From contig NZ_VDTC01000007.1 of NCBI RefSeq assembly GCF_007672725.1, positions 1-64,000 of the forward strand: DNA of 64,000 bases. Reading direction: 5' to 3'. Position 1 is the first letter of the stretch, and each line of letters begins with the position of its first letter. This stretch comes from Corynebacterium aurimucosum ATCC 700975. Lineage in GTDB: Bacteria; Actinomycetota; Actinomycetes; Mycobacteriales; Mycobacteriaceae. The notes beneath the pieces are model-generated. The model saw nothing but the letters and a program-made list of their open reading frames with translations. It searched no databases and was not told the origin of the DNA. The position numbers were made by a program, and so were the translations under genes. Shown here in pieces: positions 57,727 to 64,000 of the stretch.

Positions 57727-59457
57727 TTAACCCTTTAGAGCTGGAAAGTCGGAATCCGCGTATTCCGTCGATGCTTTCGTCTCGCCGCCGTCAGCGGAGT
57801 GGATCTCGTTTTCGCGCTTGCGCAGATCTACACGGCGGATCTTGCCGGAGACGGTCTTCGGAAGTTCATAGAACTCGAGGCGGCGGATGCGCTTGTAGGG
57901 GGCCAACCCATCGCGGCAGTGCTTAAGGATGGACTCGGCGGTCTCCGCTGTCGGCTCGTAGCCGCCGGCGAGAGCGACGTAGGCCTTTGGCACGGCGAGG
58001 CGGATGGGATCCGGGGAGGGTACCACCGCTACCTCGGCAACTGCCGGGTGTTCAATGACGACGGATTCGAGTTCGAAAGGGGATAGACGGTAGTCGGAGG
58101 CCTTGAAGACATCGTCGGCGCGGCCAATGTAGAAAATGTAGCCGTCCTCATCGCGCTCCGCGGTGTCTCCCGTGTGGTAGTAGCCATCGCGGAAGACTTC
58201 CGCGTTCTTGTCTGGCTCATTGAAATAACCCACAGTCAGGCCGACTGGGCGGGGATCGAGCTTCAAGCAGATTTCTCCGGTATCCCCAATCTCATCAGTA
58301 GCGGGATCCTTGAGCACGACTTCCCAGCCTGGCAGCGGACGCCCCATCGAGCCTGGCCTCACCTTTTGCTCTGGGGTATTGGCAATCTGCAGCGTCGTCT
58401 CCGTCTGCCCGAAACCATCGCGAACGTTTGTGTTCCAGGCCTTGGCAATGGTGCTGATGAGCTCGGGGTTGAGCGGCTCGCCAGCCGCAACCAGCTTCTT
58501 CGGTGGGGTCTTCATACGGCCCAGGTCTGCTTGGACGAGCATGCGCCAGACCGTTGGGGGCGCGCAGAAGCTGGTGACGCCTTCTTCTTCCATCTTGTCC
58601 ATGAGCGCAGCGGCATCGAAGCGCGCATAGTTATATAGGAAGATGGTGGCCCCGGCGATCCACGGCGCGAAGAAGTTCGACCATGCGTGCTTAGCCCAGC
58701 CGGGAGCGGCAACGTTGAGATGGACGTCGCCAGGCGCCAAGCCAATCCAGTACATCGTGGTCAGGTGACCCACTGGATAGGACGTGTGAGTGTGCTCGAC
58801 GAGCTTCGCCTTCGACGTAGTGCCGGAAGTGAAATACAGCAGGAGAGTCTCATCAGCCTTGGTTTCCTGCTTCGGCGTGTACTCTTCCGAGCCAGTAAAA
58901 GAATCCGAATAGCGCAGGGTGGGGTGCGCTGTCTGTGCATCTGGTTCATCACCGACCTGGATCAGGGTGAAGTCACCGCTGACGTCTTGGAATTTGGCGG
59001 CGTCCTCGGCATTGGCCACAACCCAGGAAATATTGGCTCGGTCAGTGCGGTCCTGCAGATCAGCCGCGCCAAGCATTGCGGTCGCCGGGTTAAGAACGAA
59101 GCCTGCCTTGATGCAGGCCAGCATGCACTCCCACAGCTCTACTTGATTGTTGAGCATGAGCATGACGCGATCGCCGCGCTGGACGCCCTGGGCCTCCAGC
59201 CAGTTGGCCAATTGTGCCGAGCGGGCTGACATCTCAGCAAAGGTACGGCGGGTGCTGCTGCCATCTGTCTCACAGATGACGAGAGCCTCGCGGTTCTTCG
59301 ACTCTTCCGCAGTGGCGAGGTGATCAAACCAATCAAGTGCGAAGTTGAAGTGCTCGAAGCGCGGCCATTCGAAGTTGCTGCGGGCTGCTTCATAATCAGT
59401 CTGATAAGAAACCAGCAGGTCGCGGGCTGCTTGGAATTGTTCGGTCACCGTGGTCAT
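57727..59457 (-). CDS. Medium-chain acyl-CoA synthetase (AMP-forming)
   Basis: A 576-residue ANL ligase that activates a carboxylic acid to its CoA thioester. LLLYFTSGTTSKAKLVEHTH is the P-loop A3 motif, GFGQTETT is A5, DGYYHTGD is A7, and PKTVSGKIRR holds the catalytic lysine. The N-terminus (YEAARSNFEWPRFEHFNFALDWFD) resembles the ACSM group acting on medium-chain or aromatic acids. A perfect dyad lies about 100 bases upstream. It probably supplies acyl-CoAs to the surrounding oxidation genes. Confidence 0.9.
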   Translation of the reverse strand: MTTVTEQFQAARDLLVSYQTDYEAARSNFEWPRFEHFNFALDWFDHLATAEESKNREALVICETDGSSTRRTFAEMSARSAQLANWLEAQGVQRGDRVMLMLNNQVELWECMLACIKAGFVLNPATAMLGAADLQDRTDRANISWVVANAEDAAKFQDVSGDFTLIQVGDEPDAQTAHPTLRYSDSFTGSEEYTPKQETKADETLLLYFTSGTTSKAKLVEHTHTSYPVGHLTTMYWIGLAPGDVHLNVAAPGWAKHAWSNFFAPWIAGATIFLYNYARFDAAALMDKMEEEGVTSFCAPPTVWRMLVQADLGRMKTPPKKLVAAGEPLNPELISTIAKAWNTNVRDGFGQTETTLQIANTPEQKVRPGSMGRPLPGWEVVLKDPATDEIGDTGEICLKLDPRPVGLTVGYFNEPDKNAEVFRDGYYHTGDTAERDEDGYIFYIGRADDVFKASDYRLSPFELESVVIEHPAVAEVAVVPSPDPIRLAVPKAYVALAGGYEPTAETAESILKHCRDGLAPYKRIRRLEFYELPKTVSGKIRRVDLRKRENEIHSADGGETKASTEYADSDFPALKG

Positions 59458-59557
59458 TGGTTCTCCTCTAGCTTGTGCTCAAATGGGGAAGGACGGCGCA
59501 CTGGCTATGGCCCGTGTCCCAAACCGTTCGTCTCTGTGACGTGGGTCGCAGCCTACT

Positions 59558-59577
59558 TTACTTCGAGTTCGAAGTAA
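59558..59577. promoter_or_regulatory. Perfect palindrome upstream of the acyl-CoA synthetase gene
   Basis: TTACTTCGA-GT-TCGAAGTAA (59558-59577) is a 9-bp perfect inverted repeat with a two-base centre, the size of a TetR-family operator. It lies in the divergent-downstream spacer between the synthetase start (59457, minus) and the end of the TetR gene (59617). Confidence 0.65.
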
Positions 59578-59616
59578 TGGCTAGAGATTTTCTGAACTGC
59601 CTTTGAAAGATGCAGG

Positions 59617-60177
59617 TTAGCGTAGTGAAATTCCGTGGAGAATGAGCTGGCCAAGGGTGTGGTAGGCCTCTGCTGGGGCCAGGGTGTCTGAGTAAAAGCC
59701 CTGCTGAATATCACTCATTGAGCGCTGGATAAGGCGGGAGACAAAGTCGGTGTACTCGGCGGTGAATTCCCCAGCCTCGACGCCCTGGCTGAGTAGCTTG
59801 TGGATAGTCTCGGTAGCTCTCCTCGTGTTGAGGCTATACACCTCCTGAGCGGCGGGTTCAGAGGCGAGGTCGCGCATGAACTCAGGGCTCGCGGGTTCCA
59901 GGGCAATGGTCATCGAGGAGAAGTATTTCTCAAGAGCTTGGGCGTATGTGGGCGCTGTGGTGACTGCGGTGCGACGGGTGATTTCTTTGAAGAAGCTGAC
60001 CAGTACGCGGCGAATGATCGCGTCTCTGGATGGGCCTAATGCGTACATGGTCGATTTTGAGCATTGGTAGCGCTTCGTTGCGCCGTCGATGGTAAAGGAT
60101 TCGAAGCCCTCGGCTAGAAAGTCCTGCAAGAGGGCATTGAACAGCTCGCGTTGTCGTGGCGTGAGTGGTTGGGTCAT
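59617..60177 (-). CDS. TetR-family regulator
   Basis: About 186 residues. The N-terminal helices PLTPRQRELFNALLQDFLAEGFESFTIDGATKRYQCSKSTMYAL form the TetR helix-turn-helix (ITIDG replaces the usual T-x-x-I-A), and the rest is the ligand domain. ATG 60177 is preferred; an upstream in-frame start adds 27 residues that run into the promoter region. It is divergent from the acyl-CoA dehydrogenase gene, whose dyad it may bind, and upstream of the acyl-CoA synthetase gene. Confidence 0.85.
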   Translation of the reverse strand: MTQPLTPRQRELFNALLQDFLAEGFESFTIDGATKRYQCSKSTMYALGPSRDAIIRRVLVSFFKEITRRTAVTTAPTYAQALEKYFSSMTIALEPASPEFMRDLASEPAAQEVYSLNTRRATETIHKLLSQGVEAGEFTAEYTDFVSRLIQRSMSDIQQGFYSDTLAPAEAYHTLGQLILHGISLR

Positions 60178-60274
60178 GAGTCTTTCTGCCTCTCGGTGGT
60201 CCTGGCTATGTGGGGTATTTGTGTGCGTTCTCCCCAGTCTGTTGCGCACAATGATCATAGAACACGGCGCGTAA

Positions 60275-60302
60275 GAGTACGGAAAGATGTATATTCGTAC
60301 TC
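60275..60302. promoter_or_regulatory. Dyad between TetR and acyl-CoA dehydrogenase genes
   Basis: GAGTACG (60275-60281) and CGTACTC (60296-60302) form a perfect 7-bp inverted repeat with a 14-base AT-rich centre that contains TGTATATT, a possible -10. A likely operator for the divergent TetR gene. Confidence 0.6.
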
Positions 60303-60406
60303 ATTCAATGTGAAGAGCCCATTGATGCCTGAGTCCAAGAGTTTGTATGTGGCCTGGAGAAAGCCCATACAGCGACCTTAAAACCCAGCTAGAAAGGTAG
60401 AAAGCT

Positions 60407-61615
60407 ATGCCGCCGATTCTTAGTTCGCAACACCCCAGCGGGAAACATTTGGAGAGCATTAAGTACCCCCACGCTGATATTTTCGCGGTGGCAGATCGTC
60501 TCGTCCCAGAGGAACAGGCGCGGTTAGCAGAGATCCACGAGTTCTTGCAGACGGAGATTCGCCCTGTCGTAGGCGAATACTGGGACCGTGAGGAGCTGCC
60601 ATTCGATCTTCTTCCCCGCATGGCGGAGATGGGCTTGGGCGAAATTGAACTCACGGATACCTCGCGCCTTTACCGCGGGCTGGTGTACGCGGAAGTAACC
60701 CGCGCGGACGTGTCCTTGTCTGCCCTGGTGGGCATTCACAACGAGCTGGTCCTCGGACTCATCGACAAACTGGGCTCGCCAGAGCAAAAGGACACCTGGC
60801 TAGCAGGTTTGCGCCAATTCACCAAGGTGGGTTGCTTTGCGTTGACCGAACCGGAGCACGGCTCCGATATCGCCGGCGGCCTTGCCACCACAGCAGAGCG
60901 CACCGCTGAAGGCTGGCTCATCAATGGAGCGAAACGTTGGATCGGGGCCGGCACCTTCGCCGATTTTGCTATCACCTTCGCACGGGATAAAGCAGACAAT
61001 GAGATTAAGGCCTTCATCGTTGAACTCGACCGCGAGGGCGTAACGCGCAGCAAGATTTCGCGCAAGATGGGCCTGCGCATCATGCAGAATGCGGACCTTA
61101 AGTTCGACAACGTCCTCATCCCACACGAGAACCTGATTCCGGGTGCGGAATCCTTTGCCAACGTCAATGACTTCCTGTGTTACTCGCGCGCCTGGGTGGG
61201 CTGGCAGGGAGCCGGCTTGCAACTAGGCATCTTCGACAAGGCCCGCGAGTACGCGGTCAAGCGCCAGCAGTTTGGCAGGCCAATCGCCAAATTCCAGTTG
61301 GTCCAGGAGCAGCTTTCTCGTATCCTCGGCAACGCCACCGCGTCACTCGCCATGATGGCGCAGCTGGCAGAGATTCAAGAACAAGGAAAGCTGGAAATGC
61401 CTTTTGCTGCCTTGGCAAAGGCAACCACCACCCGCCTGGCGCGCGAATCCGCCGCGGCGGGCCGCAACATCGGCGGAGGAAACGGCATCCTGACCGAATA
61501 CGACTTGTCGAAGATGATGGATGATGCCGAGATTCTCTTCACCTACGAGGGAACCTACGACATCAACTCGCTCATCGTCGGCCGCGCTGTCACCGGCGTT
61601 TCCGCTTTCGTTTAA
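60407..61615 (+). CDS. Acyl-CoA dehydrogenase (glutaryl-CoA-dehydrogenase-like)
   Basis: A 402-residue flavoenzyme. CFALTEPEHGSDIAGGLATTA is the FAD/substrate loop, QFGRPIAKFQLVQEQL the dimer motif, and LFTYEGTYDINSLIVGRAV holds the catalytic base (E381 in Y-E-G-T-Y). The Y-E-G-T sequence and fold resemble glutaryl-CoA and short-branched acyl-CoA dehydrogenases. It forms an operon with an HSD10-type dehydrogenase 49 bases on. The exact acyl substrate is open. Confidence 0.92.
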   Translation: MPPILSSQHPSGKHLESIKYPHADIFAVADRLVPEEQARLAEIHEFLQTEIRPVVGEYWDREELPFDLLPRMAEMGLGEIELTDTSRLYRGLVYAEVTRADVSLSALVGIHNELVLGLIDKLGSPEQKDTWLAGLRQFTKVGCFALTEPEHGSDIAGGLATTAERTAEGWLINGAKRWIGAGTFADFAITFARDKADNEIKAFIVELDREGVTRSKISRKMGLRIMQNADLKFDNVLIPHENLIPGAESFANVNDFLCYSRAWVGWQGAGLQLGIFDKAREYAVKRQQFGRPIAKFQLVQEQLSRILGNATASLAMMAQLAEIQEQGKLEMPFAALAKATTTRLARESAAAGRNIGGGNGILTEYDLSKMMDDAEILFTYEGTYDINSLIVGRAVTGVSAFV

Positions 61616-61664
61616 ACAGCCCTGTCAAACCCCACACCCCACGGTGATTAAAGGAGAAAACACC

Positions 61665-62414
61665 ATGAACCTGCACGAAGCATCCGCCGTCGTTACCGGC
61701 GGTGCATCCGGCCTCGGGGCCGCAACGGCCGCAGAACTCGCGGAGCACGGAGCCACGGTCACCGTGCTCGATCTGTCCGTCCCGGAGGAGAAACAAAACG
61801 GAATCAATTACACGGCAGTTGACGTCACCGATGCAGCCGCAGTACGCGAAGCGGTTCTCGCCGCATCCAAGCAAAAGCCTTTGCGCGTGGCGGTGAATTG
61901 CGCAGGCATCTGCCCTTCAGCACGCATCTTCGGGCGAAAAGGCCCCCACGACCCGGAGCTGTTTTCTAAGACGATCAACGTTAACCTCATGGGAACCTTC
62001 CACGTCATGACCGCAGCCGCCGAGGCGATGGCCCAGGCAGAACCACTCGACGAGGACGGCCAGCGCGGAGTCATCATCAACACCGCTTCCGTCGCGGCCT
62101 TCGAAGGGCAGGTTGGCCAGGCGGCCTACGCGGCGTCGAAGGGCGCGGTGGCTGCCCTGTCGATTACCGGAGCACGGGATCTCGCCTCGTTGGGAATCCG
62201 TGTCAATGCCATCGCGCCGGGCGTCGTAGCTACCCCGATGATGGAACAAATCACTCCGGAGTTCCGCGAACAGCTCGAGGCCACCGTGCCTTTCCCCGCA
62301 AGGCTGGCAAAGCCGGAGGAATTCGCCGCCCTAGCTGTGTCCATTACCGAGAACCCTTATATCAATGGCGAAACGATTCGCTTGGATGGTGCGCTGCGTA
62401 TGCCGCCACGCTAA
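61665..62414 (+). CDS. HSD10-type 3-hydroxyacyl-CoA dehydrogenase (SDR)
   Basis: A 249-residue short-chain dehydrogenase: VVTGGASGLGAATAAELAEHGA (cofactor fold), NCAGIC, catalytic serine in NTASVAAFEGQ, Y-A-A-S-K (Tyr and Lys), and VPFPARLAKPEEFAALAVSITENPYINGETIRLDGALRM, the tail typical of 17beta-HSD type 10 (2-methyl-3-hydroxybutyryl-CoA dehydrogenase of isoleucine breakdown). ATG 61665 has AAGGAG at 61651-61656. With the dehydrogenase gene it forms the oxidising half of a short-chain acyl-CoA pathway. Confidence 0.9.
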   Translation: MNLHEASAVVTGGASGLGAATAAELAEHGATVTVLDLSVPEEKQNGINYTAVDVTDAAAVREAVLAASKQKPLRVAVNCAGICPSARIFGRKGPHDPELFSKTINVNLMGTFHVMTAAAEAMAQAEPLDEDGQRGVIINTASVAAFEGQVGQAAYAASKGAVAALSITGARDLASLGIRVNAIAPGVVATPMMEQITPEFREQLEATVPFPARLAKPEEFAALAVSITENPYINGETIRLDGALRMPPR

Positions 62415-62486
62415 GGGCCTCATCACGAGAATCAACCCTCAGAAACCCATCACGCGCGCATTGTCGACGCCCCTCCGATACGGGGC

Positions 62487-63620
62487 CTAGCCATAAGCCG
62501 GCAGGCCCCAACAGGGAAAGACTGCGCGCGTAGTCTGCACCAGCGCTGCGTGCGGCTTTTCAGCCATGACCTTGGTGGGATCGAAACCCCCAATGGCGGC
62601 GCACGCACCCTCATCACCCAAGGTGGGCGAGCCCTCCCAGCCGTTCGGCATCCGTTCCGAAGCTGCGAGCTCAACGTCGGCGACTGCGGCCAGCACCTGG
62701 GTCCACGCGCGGGCAACGGCGTCGACGTGATATCCGCCGCCGCCAAGCGCGACCCATCGCCCACCCGCAAACTGTTTCGCCCATACCGCCACTGAGCGAT
62801 AAGCCCGCGCCATCGCGTCGATGGTGAGTTCCAGATCCGCGAGGGGATCGGAACGGTGTGGGTCCGCACCGTGCTGGGAAATGATGAAGTCGGGGCGGAA
62901 CTTCTTGAGAAGCGGCGGGACGACCGCGTGGATGACTTGCAGCCATTCCTCGTCACTTACCCCGCGGGGCAGGGCCACGTTAACCGCGGTCCCTTCCGCG
63001 CCTTGACCACCAATCTCGTGTGCATAACCAGTCCCGGGGAAGAGATAGAGTCCCGATTCGTGTACCGAGACGGTGAGCACGTTGGGGTCATCCCAAAAAA
63101 TCTTTTCGACGCCGTCACCGTGGTGGGCATCTAAGTCCAGGTACACCACGCGTTGGGCGCCATTTGCCTTAAGCCAACGGATGGCAATCGCAGCATCGTT
63201 GTACATGCAAAAGCCTGACATGGAATCGGCGAAGGCGTGGTGCAACCCGCCGGAAAGGTTAACGGCGCGCTGCGCACGGCCCTCCCACACAGCGCGCGCG
63301 GCCGCTAGGGTGCCACCGGCGATGCGCGCGGCGACCGTCGATAAGCCGTGGCTAATCGGGTTGTCTTCAGTGCCCAAGCCATAGTGAGCGGAAGGCACCT
63401 CGGCGCGGGTGGCGGCGATGTAATCAGGACTGTGAACGAGCTCCAAGTGGGAGGTATTCAACGGGGCGGGACATTCGATGTCGAATTCTTCCAGCACACC
63501 AAAGTGTTTGGCCAGCGACAGTGCTGCGGCGACTCGGTCCGGTCCCATCGGATGCCCAGGGCCCAGCGAATAGCGGTGCATCTCCTCGGAGGCAAAAAGA
63601 AGAGGCTTCGTCTGGTTCAT
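62487..63620 (-). CDS. acuC: Acetoin utilisation/lysine deacetylase AcuC
   Basis: A 377-residue class I histone-deacetylase-fold enzyme. GGLHHAFADSMSGFCMYND has the catalytic His pair region, YLDLDAHHGDGVEKIF and ISQHGADPH carry the zinc ligands (Asp, His, Asp), and ALGGGGYH closes the pocket. AcuC-type enzymes deacetylate acetyl-CoA synthetase and other acyl-lysines. It overlaps by four bases (ATGA) the upstream ATP-grasp gene, so the two are made together. Confidence 0.92.
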   Translation of the reverse strand: MNQTKPLLFASEEMHRYSLGPGHPMGPDRVAAALSLAKHFGVLEEFDIECPAPLNTSHLELVHSPDYIAATRAEVPSAHYGLGTEDNPISHGLSTVAARIAGGTLAAARAVWEGRAQRAVNLSGGLHHAFADSMSGFCMYNDAAIAIRWLKANGAQRVVYLDLDAHHGDGVEKIFWDDPNVLTVSVHESGLYLFPGTGYAHEIGGQGAEGTAVNVALPRGVSDEEWLQVIHAVVPPLLKKFRPDFIISQHGADPHRSDPLADLELTIDAMARAYRSVAVWAKQFAGGRWVALGGGGYHVDAVARAWTQVLAAVADVELAASERMPNGWEGSPTLGDEGACAAIGGFDPTKVMAEKPHAALVQTTRAVFPCWGLPAYG

Positions 63621-64000
63621 GACAAGGACCTCGCGAGAGGATCGCGGACATCACCGAGCGGTGCGATGCGCATTCGAGCCCCCACCACAACAGTGTGCGC
63701 TACCCCGGCGATGACAGGGGAAAGCTCAATATCGACGAGTGCAGCAATGTCGTCCTTGAGCTGTGCCAGCTGCATCATGACCTCTTCGACACGGTGCAGT
63801 TTGGCGGCTTTGGTGCCGCGGTAACCAGCAAGAAGGGGAGAAGCTTTGAGGCAGCTGAGCATGTCGAGTGCATCGGTGCGACGAAGCGGGGGCACGCGCC
63901 ACTCGACGTCTCCCAAAAGATCCGAGGGTAGACCGGAGAAACCGGCGGAAATCATGGGCCCAACAACAGGATCTTCGATGGCGCGCACAGTGAGAGAGGC
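63617..64000 (-). CDS. C-terminus of an ATP-grasp acyl-CoA-synthetase-like protein (Pat/ACD type), cut by the window edge
   Basis: The last 127 residues of a longer gene that continues beyond position 64000. VRAIEDPVVGPMISAGFSG, then VEWRVPPLRRTDALDMLSCLKASPLLAGYRG and IAALVDIELSPVIAG match the end of the ATP-grasp domain of ADP-forming acyl-CoA synthetases and of bacterial Pat protein acetyltransferases. If a GNAT domain is present beyond the edge this is Pat, the acetylating partner of AcuC. Only the C-terminal part is visible. Confidence 0.8.
   Translation of the reverse strand, partial: ASLTVRAIEDPVVGPMISAGFSGLPSDLLGDVEWRVPPLRRTDALDMLSCLKASPLLAGYRGTKAAKLHRVEEVMMQLAQLKDDIAALVDIELSPVIAGVAHTVVVGARMRIAPLGDVRDPLARSLS

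Overview
The window comes from a chromosome of the genus Corynebacterium. Gene content and order match the C. glutamicum and M. tuberculosis backbones over long stretches: amtR / rpsR-rpsN-rpmG-rpmB / rpmE2-rpmF / cgtR2-cgtS2 (mprAB) / HtrA protease / moaB / mscL / fthC / galU / moeA-like / rimJ / septal membrane protein, then pmt / rsmI / betP / metS, and tatD / rpf2 / ksgA / ispE / ABC-F. G+C is high, many promoters look leaderless and GTG starts are common. I cannot name the species. No rRNA, tRNA, CRISPR array or intact insertion sequence was seen.

0-10 kb: an FHA-HTH protein, the nitrogen regulator AmtR beside a degenerate DUF294 nucleotidyltransferase-like protein, cysteine-poor ribosomal proteins, and the envelope-stress set CgtR2/CgtS2-HtrA-MoaB. 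10-21 kb: MscL, a SAF protein, folate salvage, GalU, then a gephyrin-like MoeA homologue (Glp type) with its likely membrane receptor GlpR. DNA alkylation repair (tag, ogt), DoxX, a zinc-finger membrane protein, protein O-mannosyltransferase and RsmI follow.

21-36 kb: glycine betaine carrier BetP, methionyl-tRNA synthetase, an MFS permease, a HigBA toxin-antitoxin pair with a leaderless promoter, two GNATs, TatD, Rpf2 with a structured leader, KsgA, IspE, an orphan AztD-like zinc lipoprotein with a possible Zur box, and an ABC-F ATPase. 35.7-38.4 kb is an apparent accessory cassette (LysR, EamA permease, NmrA-like protein).

38-53 kb: envelope and lipid functions, including a large acyltransferase-3/SGNH protein and a three-gene operon whose first gene is a close match to UDP-sulfoquinovose synthase (SQD1). 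Its second gene is an SQD2-like glycosyltransferase. With the UDP-glucose made by GalU this predicts a sulfoquinovosyl lipid, and I rate it the most interesting locus. A divergent six-helix membrane protein sits across a hairpin-rich spacer.

53-64 kb: an acyl-CoA catabolic region (thiolase, 3-hydroxyisobutyryl-CoA hydrolase-like protein, enoyl-CoA hydratase, medium-chain acyl-CoA synthetase, acyl-CoA dehydrogenase, HSD10-type dehydrogenase) with MarR and TetR regulators. It ends in an acuC deacetylase gene overlapping the end of an ATP-grasp acyl-CoA-synthetase-like gene, a likely protein acetylation/deacetylation pair.
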